From Coleophoma eucalyptorum (Eukaryota; Ascomycota; Leotiomycetes; Helotiales; Dermateaceae), in NCBI GenBank assembly GCA_026120035.1, contig JALRME010000026.1:248001-312000 (forward strand): DNA of 64,000 nt, given 5' to 3'. The first letter of the stretch is position 1. The number at the start of each line of letters is the position of its first letter. The notes under the pieces are model-generated. The model made no database searches and had not been told where the DNA came from. It was given only the letters and a program-made list of their open reading frames with translations. Below are positions 12,323 through 22,710 of this stretch, piece after piece. Position numbers and translations under genes: made by a program.

Positions 12323-12880
12323 GGATTGCAAAGCAGGGAGGCGGCGCCTGAGACTGCGGCGCGCACAGAACTTCCAAATCAACAGTATATAGGGTCTCTA
12401 GTGCGGCAGAGACGGTGCAATATGAGCACTGTATCATCTGGCACATAAATCCTTGCTTGTGTTGTTATTTCAGCGAAGCAAGCTGGAAGGTTAGACGTTA
12501 AGGTAGGAGTGGACGTCCGGCGATGGTAAGTGGTTGCATTATTCTGTGGGGAAGGTGGTGCCTCTTTATCGGCTACTGATAAGGGCACTGCTTGACGCGC
12601 TTTCTTCTGAACGAACATTCCAGGCCAGGCACAACCGCGATTAAGCTGCTTTACCCAGGCGCATTTCGTCATTTTCACTTTCAGCAACATCTGCAGCTCT
12701 TCCAACCTTCCAGATCGAACAAAGCCTGCGAACACTTTGTTGTCTCTTGATTTCAGAAAGAGGTGAACGGCCGGATGCATTGGCTTCACTGACGTCGCAA
12801 CGAACCTCTTTTCCAACTATTCAAACGTCCCACCATATTCACGATTTCTGCAACTTTCTCAACCTTAACAATTAGCTACC
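12323..12880. promoter_or_regulatory. putative bidirectional promoter (NLS protein / AOS1)
   Basis: These 558 bp separate two divergent start codons and must contain both promoters. A 145-codon open frame lies inside on the minus strand but has no motif and is not adopted. Confidence 0.4.
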
Positions 12881-14227
12881 ATGGAAAATCAGATCCCAGT
12901 AGCAGACCAACCCATCTTACCAGTTGAACCAGCTTTACCCATCTTGGGAGCCCAACCTTTGGGAATGGTTGACTCCTCAATCATCAATCCAGCAGTTGCT
13001 GCTGCGGAGGGCATTAGTGCTGGTATGAAGGTCCTGTCGTAAAGAATTACTGCCATACCATTCTGATAGCTCTTTGCAGATGAAATCGCGCTTTACGACA
13101 GACAAATCAGACTCTGGGGTGTACAGGCGCAAGAGAAGATCCGAAATGCCAACGTTCTGCTCATCACTATGAAAGGCCTAGCCAACGAGATTGCCAAGAA
13201 CTTGGTCCTCGCAGGCATCCACTCACTTACAGTCGTCGACCATACTCTTGTTACGGAAAATGATCTGGGCGCCCAGTTCTTTCTCTCTGAAGCAGACATC
13301 GGCGCAAACAGAGCTGAGGCAGCGGCACCACAGATTCGAAAGCTGAACCCGAGAGTAACAGTAGTTGTGGACAAGGAAGACATTCGATACAAGAAGCCGG
13401 ACTATTTTGCAATGTTCGATATTATCATTGCGACGGAGCTAGACCCAGCTTCTTTGAATCTCATCAACATTGCGACACGAATCAACCATAAGCCATTCTA
13501 CGCAGCTGGGGTTCACGGATTCTACGGGTACATTTTCTCGGATCTCATCCAGCATGACTATGTAATTGAAAGAGAAAAGGGAAACAAGAACACAGTATTG
13601 CAGGCAGAGACGAGAACAAGAAGCGTCATCGATGTCAAGGCAAAGAAGGAAAATGGCAAGAATATCGAGCTTGTCACGAAGAGAGAGCTTTATTCGACTT
13701 GGTTCCTAGCTAGCGACGCTGCAACTCTACCACCAGATTACTTGAGGAACAGAAGGCGATTGAAGGCCGTCACACCTATCCTCTCTTGTCTACGTGCTCT
13801 TTGGGAGTTCACCCAGCTTAATGGAGGACGAATACCTAGCACAAGTGAAGACCTCAAGCAATTTACTGTACTGGTAACGACAAAGCACAAGCTACTTGGC
13901 CTCCCAGATGAGACATTGCGATCGGAGGTACTTCGAAAGTTCTTGCAGAATCTCGGAAGTGAGATTGCACCTGTCACAGCCGTCCTTGGGGGACAACTTG
14001 CGCAAGATGTCATCAACGTCCTGGGTCACCGCCAGCAACCAATACAGAATATGGTAGTCTTTGATGGAGATGTCATGGAGGCGCCTATGTACGCGCTTCA
14101 TCCTGAAGGCCCTCTTGGTGAAGAGCTGTTACCGCTCTCTGAGAACGCTGCTATGATGGCGAATGGTGGAGACCCAGCGATGAATGAATCAATGCCGGTC
14201 TTTGAAGCAGGCACGGTTCAGGTTTGA
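12881..14227 (+). CDS. AOS1: SUMO-activating enzyme subunit 1
   Basis: Two exons (12881-13022 and 13080-14227) encode 429 aa. The 57-nt intron (GTATGA..TTGCAG) joins Gly/Asp in frame just before EIALYDRQIRLWG, a signature of E1-type ThiF-fold proteins. An adenylation-domain-like fold follows, with KGLANEIAKNLVLAGI and a C-terminal GGQLAQDVINVLG segment typical of AOS1/UBA1 N-halves. AOS1 forms a heterodimer with UBA2 to activate SUMO/Smt3 in the nucleus. It carries no catalytic cysteine domain of its own, and none is seen here. The start ATG is preceded by a good CTACC context. NEDD8-E1 subunit ULA1 is an alternative, but the length and the C-terminal motif favour AOS1. Confidence 0.88.
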
Positions 14228-14331
14228 TTCTCGTGTGCCAAAATAAGGATGAAGGCCGGTAATGCATGGTATGGGAGGTTGGCGCCTGGCGTATTGGACT
14301 CGGCTGAATACTAGGAATTTTTGATGATCTT

Positions 14332-15254
14332 TCAATCATCTGCTTCATCTTCGTCCTCGTCATCTTTCTCCGCTTGTTTATTCGTACCCAGGAGCGGCGC
14401 GCCTTTATCACCTTTCCTCACAAAGATGTAACTTCTTGCAGGCCTTTCTTCTCCCTTCCAACCTCCGCCCGTGTCTCCCTTCTTACTTTTGACAACACCC
14501 AGTGTTCTCGCATGTTTATACCCTGGATACGCTTTGGCCTGAAACTTGAAGCTTTTCTCAACCTGTAGTCCAGAGTGACGTGCTAGATCTCGGATGTTCC
14601 ATAGCGTATATGGTTCTCCCTCGAATAGCGTAACAATAATCGAGCTTCCAGACTTTGGTGAAAGAGATGGCAGGGCTGCCTTGAAGAAAGCAACTAACAG
14701 TTCTAATCAAAGCAGCAGTTAGAGAAGAAGTCTAGGTATAAAAGGACGATATTCTTACCTTGATTGTACCTAACTTGCCTGTTGACATCCGTACTCTTTC
14801 CGCCAACATGTGGGAAATTGAAGAATATTCTATCCATGATTCCGGCACCACCTCTCCCTTTCTTATCTGTCCAAGGTGGCATCTTCATTGCATCAACGGC
14901 ATATTTCACCACAGCACCAGCTGCTTCTAAAACCTCGATATTCTCTCCCACATGCGGGTACTTCTCCTCCAACTCCTCGTTCCCGCTCTCTAGCACAGTT
15001 GCGGTGACATTCCTACAGTCATGGTTCTCTACCAGTGATCGCGCAAACGAAAGGTCACCTTCTCCAATGAGTAGGATTTGGTCGTTGAAGAGGAAAGGTA
15101 TCGTCGGTTCGGCTTGCGAAGCTTGGATATGGGGTTTTGACTTGGGTGTGTTCTGTGCTGGTTTGGAGACTCGTCCACCTTGAGTTTTTGCCAGTGATGG
15201 CTTTGGCTTCTTGCCCCCGCTTGATTGCAGTTTCTGTCGCTTGTTTTTACCCAT
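14332..15254 (-). CDS. BMT5: 25S rRNA (uridine-N3)-methyltransferase, BMT5-like (DUF2431)
   Basis: Two exons (15254-14759 and 14702-14332) encode 288 aa. The 56-nt intron (GTAAGA..GATTAG) joins RYNQ to ELLVAFFKAA in frame. A basic, Lys-rich nucleolar-type N-terminus is followed by ILLIGEGDLSFARSL, the SAM-binding signature of DUF2431/BMT5-like methyltransferases, and by FNFPHVGG, a conserved family motif. The C-terminus ends in an acidic Asp/Glu tail. In yeast, Bmt5 makes m3U in 25S rRNA. The role here is inferred from the family. It is convergent with AOS1 (104 bp apart). Confidence 0.88.
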
Positions 15255-15890
15255 ATCTAGGCTTGACAGATCATTCCTTCCTTTCGAGACTCGACTTTTG
15301 TAGTCGAGATTTCTTTCTGCGCAAACGAGAGCTTGATATTTTACGCGGCGGCAAGTGGGCTCTCAGCGCGGTCCTGGCTGGGGCTAATGTTCTACCCAAG
15401 CGGACCTTCTCCCGCACGGGTGCTCTAACCTGGCGGAACTGTAACCCGATCATCGCCGTCACGTGTAGATAACCAATACAAAATGGCCAAGCAAGTCAAT
15501 CGAAACAATCAGGTCGTAATTTTGTCGGGATCTTCTTTAGCGTTCACACCTCACCACCAGTTCCATTGCAAACCATGAACATTTCATAAGGAGATCCGAA
15601 GGAACAGGTATCATTCTTCTTCAAAATACTCACTGATTCTAGATGTAGACATTATGTCCCATGGTGTCATACTAGCTTAGTTCATTGGAGGGCCATCCGA
15701 ATGTTGATCCTTTTTAAGCCCTCATCGCTTGCTTATTATGCTTATTTCAACCTGGGTTAAATAAGTCAAAGATATACAGTTATTTTGAGATTAACTTACT
15801 ACCCTCCATTGCCAAATCTTGAAAACTGGATTGTTGCACTTATCCAGAGATTATGTGTATTTAAGCAAATAAGTTATGAGTGTAGTACCC
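15255..15890. other. intergenic, upstream of the rRNA methyltransferase
   Basis: The first ~200 bp are GC-balanced promoter-like DNA for the minus-strand methyltransferase gene. The rest becomes AT-rich. I see no gene. Confidence 0.45.
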
Positions 15891-16134
15891 CACAGCACAT
15901 AGGGGAGGTTTGAACACGCCAGACTCATGGGTATGGAACCAAACTATTAGAACTCGAAAAGATCGGCCTGGATATCAAGGTACCTGGGTGATTAGACCAA
16001 TAGTTTAAGAGTAGCTAAGCATTTCAACGTATGCACGTTCTCCAGTCTTTGTGACATAGTATGCCTTAGCTGAATCCTTCGTAGCGGTGTGTAGATCTTG
16101 ATAAGGAGCCCATATGGGTTATTTGGAGTGGCCT
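15891..16134 (+). pseudogene. eroded fragment A of a GH51 arabinofuranosidase gene
   Basis: About 245 bp align with 19957-20206, inside the intact GH51 gene downstream. The match covers the end of intron 3, exon 4, intron 4 and the start of exon 5. Shared runs include GGATATCAAGGTACCTGGG and GGTGTGTAGATCTTG. Because introns are kept, this is a DNA-level duplicate and not a retrocopy. It is broken by short deletions and by in-frame stops (TAA and TAG in the segment matching NGLGVAEYL). Many differences are G-to-A or C-to-T. It lies in the same orientation as the intact gene. Confidence 0.88.
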
Positions 16135-17447
16135 GTTAACCATTCACCATCTACTAGCCAATCCAAGAAGAGGCTATTCCTTCAACCAGCAGCGCCACTT
16201 GTCTCCCGAGAGATCTACTTGATCTGCTTCCCCAAGAAGAAGACAGCACTGAGGAAACAGGGGTTTGCTGATTTAGGTTGACACGTTTCTCGAAACTGAA
16301 AGGAACACCATTATGCCAAGCTTATAGAATATACTTTTTCATTTACATCGATCGCGGTTCAAATGTAAGAACATCGGCAAATCCTTGGGATGGGAAAACC
16401 CGTGCGGATCTAGTTCGCGCAACCTATCTAGAAGAAACCACTAGTCCAAATTGAAATAAGAAACCAAAGTGTAAGCTTTTCGTATCGACTCGACTATGCC
16501 TTATACTTAAGTAAGTTTTTTTACCCTGGTATAATTCATATAAACTATGTAGAGTAGACACTATCAATACAAAATCAAAGAAAGGGTAAAATGCGATAAA
16601 ACCTAGGTTTCAAGTGAAACTTTACTCTCTTTGCTACACGTGAGCATGCTCGGGAAAGAGAATACGAGCGTCATCGCTAACAAACAATTTCATTTTATGC
16701 AGATCATAGCTCACAATGAGGCTGAATTTCGATCTAATATCATTACCTAAGAAAAATAAGCTTTGCCTTAAGCACATCTCGTATTATAGTATTGGTAGGA
16801 TTTTGTAACTATGAACCAAAATCGAGGTAGGTCTTGCCTAGTATCAGTGGCGTTGTTAAGCATAACTTGGTCAGACGAAAGCCATCCAATATTGCACTAT
16901 CTTCTATAGAAGAATAGTATCACTAATAACGTCTTGTTTATGAACATATAGACTATTAACTGGCTGCATGAAATTGAGAACAGATAATTTATATATATAA
17001 GTTATATATATGCTCATTGGAATTCTTTTTCTCGTCTTTGAGTCTTTTGTTCAGGCTTTCGTGTTGCTGACAGCCCAGTCCAGCCTCTTCACATCATGTT
17101 ATTACATAACGAAGTGAATGTCATTTTAAACCTTATTCAGATAGCACAACACGGCTCGTTTCTGTTCAAGGAAACATGTCAGACCAATAAGATGTTATGC
17201 TTTAGCTACGTGGACGAGTATGATCTTCAATTCTGGCATCACTCGTAGGATTCATACTATTACGATAGAGCAACACAATCTAAGGAGAGCCATGTAAGTT
17301 TTTCTTGTAGGCAGTTCAGAGCTCTTCTACTAAAGACTATGCGATATTTCAGATATAAATATCAAGTACTTCTCCCACAATCCAAAGTCTCATCATCGCA
17401 ACACAATCATCACAAACTTCATTCTACTTACAGCACACTCATTAAAA
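16135..17447. other. AT-rich spacer between relic A and the secreted-protein gene
   Basis: I found no match to the GH51 gene here and no coding region. The sequence is visibly AT-rich, for example around 16980-17010. It ends with the promoter of the small secreted-protein gene. Confidence 0.5.
17354..17361 (+). promoter_or_regulatory. TATA box of the small secreted-protein gene
   Basis: TATAAATA lies 94 bp upstream of the start codon at 17448, a usual distance for fungal inducible genes. This is a consensus match only. Confidence 0.45.
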
Positions 17448-18064
17448 ATGCATCCCAAGTTTCTCCTCGCTCTCTTGCCATTGACAATGGCTATGCCAGC
17501 TGCTCAGCCTACCGAGACCACTTCTGTTACTGTCACTATTCCCGATGAAGTTTTTGACCTCGATGCCTGGCAAATCGCAATTGATGAGTTCTATGCTAGT
17601 ACGTACTTTAGAGAATATCACTTAATAAACTTGCTAATCATCGATAGCTGAGAATGTTACCATCGATGCCAGAAAGGTTGAGAAGCGAAGCAACGTCCCT
17701 GGATTGCACTGTGGATATTCTAGATTCTTGAGTATGTGCTCTATACAGGACAGAAACCGTCGAAACCTTTATGTTAATAATTTTGCTTTAGACTGCGCAG
17801 CATCTCAAGCATCCAACCTCGTCACATGCGGACTCGCAGCTGTTGAGGGAGGCAGAAGTAAGGAAAAGAAGTTGTACTTGATATAAGAAACATAAAGGTG
17901 GCTAATTATGAAACATAGACTCCAAAGATGATGCCAAGTGTGCTGCCTCTATCATTTCCGGAGGTGCTAACCTCGTAAGCTATTATACCTACAGATCCAT
18001 GACTTCAACTTCTAACGCGAGACAGTCTACCAACTGCAAGCTTTGTCTTTATGGCTCTGCATAA
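17448..18064 (+). CDS. small secreted cysteine-rich protein, Kex2-processed (effector-like)
   Basis: Five exons (17448-17598, 17648-17731, 17792-17857, 17919-17974 and 18026-18064) encode 131 aa. All four introns are 49-61 nt and GT..AG, and all joins keep frame. Residues 1-18 form a signal peptide. A propeptide follows, ending in the dibasic site VEKR at 61-64, typical of Kex2 cleavage. The predicted mature part (65-131, 67 aa) has six cysteines at 72, 80, 91, 108, 123 and 126. An even number suggests three disulfides. I do not recognise the family. Secretion, small size, propeptide and cysteine content fit effectors, antimicrobial peptides or toxins, but no activity can be assigned. It sits between two fragments of a decayed GH51 gene. 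Confidence 0.85.
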
Positions 18065-18229
18065 ATGTATTTTATACACTCATCGCAAGCTATACACACT
18101 TTGTATAACAAGATAAAGTCCTTAATTTTATATTCTGCAAATAATACACTATTCAAAATAAGTGAACCATGTCTATCTATTATTTATCACGGGCATGTAA
18201 ACAAGTGGACATTCCATACTTAGATAACT

Positions 18230-18400
18230 TGACTTCATACTCCACCAGCTATTATGACATTCAAGTATAACTTATTATATTCAATATTTTGCGGGCATAT
18301 CTGACCTACTAACAGTTCCAGCTCATCTCAAGCACACGAACTACAGGCGTCCTGCCTGTACATCCGATGCGGGGTTTAATTCAACCGACGTCGGGTTGGA
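18230..18400 (+). pseudogene. eroded fragment B of a GH51 arabinofuranosidase gene
   Basis: About 170 bp match 20890-21065 of the intact GH51 gene: the end of exon 6, intron 6 and the start of exon 7. Shared runs include TCCACCAGCTATTATG and CGTCCTGCCTGTA. An insertion or deletion after the second run and several substitutions break the frame. It is in the same orientation and order as fragment A. In the intact gene the matching segments are about 690 bp apart. Here they are about 2.1 kb apart, with the secreted-protein gene between them. Confidence 0.87.
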
Positions 18401-18609
18401 TTTATGAGTTCTCCCTCGCTCGGGAGAAAAAGATGCGGGGCACAACGGGCAAAGTATCGAAGTGAATAACGAAAAAGCCGGAGCAACTGACTTAAAAGGT
18501 ACAATCTGCAAAAAGAAGCCAAAAGCGTGATACCGCGCGGCACTTGGTGAATGCGCAGACATTCTTATCCGGCTCGGCTGTGGCACTGATAGGAGCGGCA
18601 ATGATGATA

Positions 18610-18698
18610 CTGGGGTCTTATGCACGATCCACCGAAGGTCATGAGATCTGTGGCTTCTAACCACCCCGCTTCACAGCCGTTCAACACTGCTTCCCCGC
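18610..18698. promoter_or_regulatory. cluster of CreA-like sites
   Basis: Three matches to the carbon-repressor CreA consensus SYGGRG (either strand) lie within 90 bp: CTGGGG at 18610-18615, CCCCGC at 18664-18669 and CCCCGC at 18693-18698. They are 380-470 bp upstream of the GH51 start. Short motifs occur by chance, so repression by glucose is only a plausible inference. Confidence 0.3.
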
Positions 18699-19000
18699 AG
18701 CCTCTCCCGCAATGGGACCTTGAATCTGAAAGTGTTGTCGGTGGATAGTGGACTTATCAATGCATTCCCATCTACATGCGTGTTTGCCAATGAGGTAAAT
18801 TCGACCTTTTAGGCAGCCGGAATTTTGTAGTATGCAAGAATTAATGTGTACTTGCTTTAAGCGATGTGCATTGTTCCTGAGAGCTGCATATCACCCGGCC
18901 TATAACTGAAGCCTCGGGGTAACGACATCCTTATGGATAAAATCACTGTACCCCTCGTACTAGCAGCAGGGGTGATCACAATTGAGGCAATGAAGAAATG

Positions 19001-19008
19001 TATAAAAG
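19001..19008 (+). promoter_or_regulatory. TATA box of the GH51 gene
   Basis: TATAAAAG, a perfect TATA consensus, lies 76 bp upstream of the ATG at 19077. Confidence 0.5.
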
Positions 19009-19076
19009 ACGAGGAAGTAATTCACTCTCAAGTACTTCTGTAATTCTTCTAGGCGTGTGGATAATTGACGTTCAAC

Positions 19077-21335
19077 ATGATGAAACTCCTACAATATTTG
19101 GCCGCAAGCTTTTGCCTTACTTGTGCGGGTGCTATCAATCTGACGGTTTCTAGTACCGGAGGAAATGCCAGCTCCCCACTTCTGTATGGCTTGATGTTCG
19201 AGGTTTGCCATACCAATGTTTTCCTAGCAATAGAAGCTCATACTTTATAGGACATCAATCATGCCGGTGATGGTGGCATATACGCTGAGCTGATACAAAA
19301 TCGTGCCTTCCAAAGTTCGCCTGCTTTTCCAGAGACTCTTGATCCCTGGGAAGGAGTAGGCTCTACGGTCATTTCGCTCAACAATGCTTCGGTGCCACTC
19401 TCATCTGCTTTACCTACCTCGCTTCACGTCTCAGGAAACTCTTCGACCCTAGGGATATCGAACCCTGGCTACTGGGGTATTGATGTCAGGCCACAGACTT
19501 ACACCGGAAGTTTCTATGTCCTGGGTGACTATGATGGGTCTTTCACAGCATCTCTTGTTTCTGACATCTCAGACGAGACTCTTGCAACTACAGATATCCT
19601 TTCCGAATCAGTTTCTGGGGCCTGGACACAGCACAATTATACCTTGACACCGACAACAGCCGCAAGCAACAGCAATAATAGTCTTGTTATTACCTTCAGC
19701 TCTTCGGGGCTTGGAGCTTCAGGTAGTTTGGACTTCAATTTGATCAGTCTATTTCCACCGACCTACAATGACAGGTAGGCTAAAATACATGCTACTTTCA
19801 AAGCGTCTCTGCTCTTAACTAACACTGTATTAGGACTAATGGAATGCGACCTGACTTGATGGAGGCGATGAAAAACCTTAACCCGAGCTTCTTGCGTATT
19901 CCTGGGGGAAACAATCTGTTCGTCTCAGTTATTCATAAGTCCATATTTGCTAGCTAACAGCATACAGGGAAGGTTTGAACGCACCATATCGATGGGTGTG
20001 GAATGAAACTATTGGACCTCTAGAAGATCGACCTGGATATCAAGGTACCTGGGGCTATGAGCAGACCAATGGTTTAGGAGTAGCTGAGTATCTTAACGTA
20101 TGCATTCTCTCCGGTCATTATTGCATAGTATTTCTTACCTGAAACTTTCATAGTGGTGTGTAGATCTTGGCGTGGAGCCTATATGGGCTGTTTGGAGTGG
20201 CCTATGGTTGAACGGAGAAGTCGTTGCCGAAGCAGACCTAGCACCCTACGTACAAGATGCCTTGAATGAGCTGGAGTTCATCATGGGTGATACTTCCACA
20301 ACTTACGGTGCTTTACGCGCTTCACTAGGATATCCGGAACCGTGGACAGTCAAGTACATCGAGGTTGGCAACGAAGACAACCTCAACTCTGGGCAGAGCA
20401 GCTATGAATCTTATCGCTTTTCGATGTTTTACGACGCAATAAAGGCAGTTTACCCGGACATGATTATCCTCGCCTCTTCTGTGACCGTACAGTACGAAAC
20501 ATCTGCTCAAGATTACCACCAGTATACAAGACCAGACCAGTTCGTTGCTGAGTTTGGCTTATTTGATAACTATACAGTATCTCACCCCACGCTTGTCGGA
20601 GAATATGCCACTATCCAATACAATGACGGCAATATCAACGACGGGGCCGATTGGAGTGCTTCTAGGGCTTCATATTCATTTTGGATTGGAAGTGTTGCCG
20701 AAGCTGTATTCACACTAGGCATCGAGAGAAACCAAGACAAGATTATTGGAGCATCTTTTGCACCAATGATGCAGAATATGGACAGTTTTCAATGGACCGT
20801 GAGTTTTCTGTCTCCAGTTAGATTCGAGGCATCGTTCAGAACTAACAGAGTCTCCAGCCCGATCTCTTCCAGTTCTCTGCGGACACAAGCCTCACAACAT
20901 ACTCCACCAGCTATTATGTCATCCAGGTATATTTCATTCCATAGTTTGCGGGCAGATCTAGCATACTGACAATCCCAGCTCCTCTCAAGCATACGAACCA
21001 CAACCGTCCTGCCTGTAACATCCGACACAGGATTCAATACAACCGATGTCGGATTGGCGTTCTGGGTCGCAGGATCGGATGCAGAGAGCTACATTGCCAA
21101 GTTCGCGATCTACAACACGACTGGAGGCGCAGATGTTCCTTTCTCCATCAACCTCCCTACGACTTCCACCACAGCAACCTTGACTTATCTCACAGCCGAT
21201 GATCCATATGCCTCGAACGCGTTTGGTGGCGCGAACGTTGTACAGACTACCACTGTAGATCTGACTGCAGGTGGAAATGGGACGTTCGCGTTTTCATTAC
21301 CGCAATGGAGTGTTGCTGTTTTGAAAACTACTTAA
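19077..21335 (+). CDS. secreted alpha-L-arabinofuranosidase, GH51
   Basis: Seven exons (19077-19202, 19251-19774, 19834-19917, 19968-20097, 20154-20798, 20858-20926 and 20979-21335) encode 644 aa. The upstream in-frame codon at 19065 is TTG, so the ATG at 19077 is the start. It opens a signal peptide of about 19 residues. A beta-sandwich-like N-terminal region with many NxS/T sites is followed by the catalytic barrel. The acid/base is Glu362 in EVGNEDN and the nucleophile Glu438 in TLVGEY. The C-terminal beta domain ends at VAVLKTT. The enzyme should release terminal L-arabinose from arabinan or arabinoxylan outside the cell. Donors of introns 1 (GTTTGC) and 3 (GTTCGT) are non-standard GT variants. 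Parts of a decayed paralogue lie upstream. Confidence 0.9.
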
Positions 21336-22189
21336 AGCCTATCCACTGGTATTTCAGGTTGAGATGCGAAAGAAGCTGAGGAGATAGAAGCTCATCGTCG
21401 TTCCCGAGTATTTCAAAATCTGTAGCACAGTTTCAACAATTAATGTTGTCATAAAATTAGTGTAATGCAGAGGATTGTTATGTACTTAAAGTTATGAAAT
21501 GCAAAGGCGATCATGCCAAGGAATATTCCATTAGTGCATCGCTAGAATTATTGGGCTCTTCAGCCATAAATTTAGCGAGCTTGCTAGCTTTTCTTTACTA
21601 CAAAATACCAGCGACAAGAGCATATTATCTCTCTCATGAAAGTGTATTTGGCCTGGGCTATGAGATGGGCTGCATTTTTGTGCTGGACTAGTAGTAAAAA
21701 CATTGGGGTTGGGGTAAAGTGATATCCTGCATACCAACGTAACCATCAGCTTCGACGCTACCACCTTCGTCACTTCCTCCAAATCCCAATATCCTGAATC
21801 CGCATAATCTACCCCTCCTAGGATGAGACAAAGGTCTAATACCGAATATGATAGAATTGAAGAGGCTTTTGTTGGGTTGTCATATGCTATCGCCATGTTG
21901 CGACGTGCTTCGTTACGCTACAATCAATCGTTGCAGCGCAGATGAGTATCCTTGGTAGATACTGGACTCAAACACGCTCAAGCGCGTTCCTTAATAAGAG
22001 AAATATAGATTGCAGACTGAATAGCTGAGAAGTCTGGCAGATGGCAATTGAGAGTTTACGCAGCGCAAGGACCGCGAGGACGTACTTTGTTGCAGACCTA
22101 AGAAATCCCAAAGGATTGTCAGTCCACTTTGTGTTTGTGGTATATTGGCTGGATTTCATATAACGTAAATAAGGCTGTGAGATGTGACT

Positions 22190-22710
22190 CATTGACTGGT
22201 CTGGCTGAAGACACGTGGAGAAGTGATGGGGTGGATCCACATGGAAGAGTAGGAGGAGTAGTGGGATTTGTTGCATGTCGAACAAATCTCTAATCACTTT
22301 TAGTGTGGAGATATCATTGGAGAGCGCATTCTCTTAGATTTATAGTGCTCTTATAATACTTTAATTAGGAGCTGTCTAGAAGATGGGTTGATCCGGTGCG
22401 AGTGGAAATGTTGGTAGTTGGGTATTGTTGCATATCGCACAAATCTGTAAAAAAATACTAGCTTGAAAAATTGATTGGATATCATTGCACCATTCGAGGA
22501 GCAAGATAATGCGCTCCAATCAAATTCGTTGTTCTTTAGCAACTTCTAGGCCACGAGTTGGTAGAGTGTCGATCCACGTGGGAATGAATCATACCAAGTA
22601 TAGATCCAAGATGTTGGGGTTCGTTGCAAATCACAAAAACCTCTAATTAGTTTTAGTCTTGAGTCTGATTGGAGTGTATTGTGCGAAGTTCTCTTTGCAA
22701 CTCGTTGCTA
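22190..22710. repeat. three degenerate direct repeats, ~160-190 bp spacing
   Basis: A diverged core reading roughly GTTGCATATCACAAATCTCT recurs at about 22267-22304, 22424-22450 and 22619-22657. Copies 1 and 3 extend to TTTTAGT. Around the cores, related words recur, such as GATCCACRTGG (copies 1 and 3) and GGATATCATTG or close variants. All copies are in the same direction. They look like an old tandem duplication or remnants of a repeat family. Confidence 0.55.

Larger units (their letters stand above)
18401..19076. promoter_or_regulatory. upstream region of the GH51 gene
   Basis: Similarity to the GH51 gene stops at about 18400. The rest is the promoter region of the intact GH51 gene. I see no coding region. 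Confidence 0.45.

Noticed and set aside
12323..12366. N-terminal extension of the NLS protein
   Set aside because: The extended frame starts on GTG and reads through a consensus intron; the spliced ATG model is better.
12379..12816. 145-codon frame on the minus strand upstream of the NLS protein
   Set aside because: It lies in the shared promoter of two divergent genes, has no motif and cannot be spliced sensibly to the neighbour.
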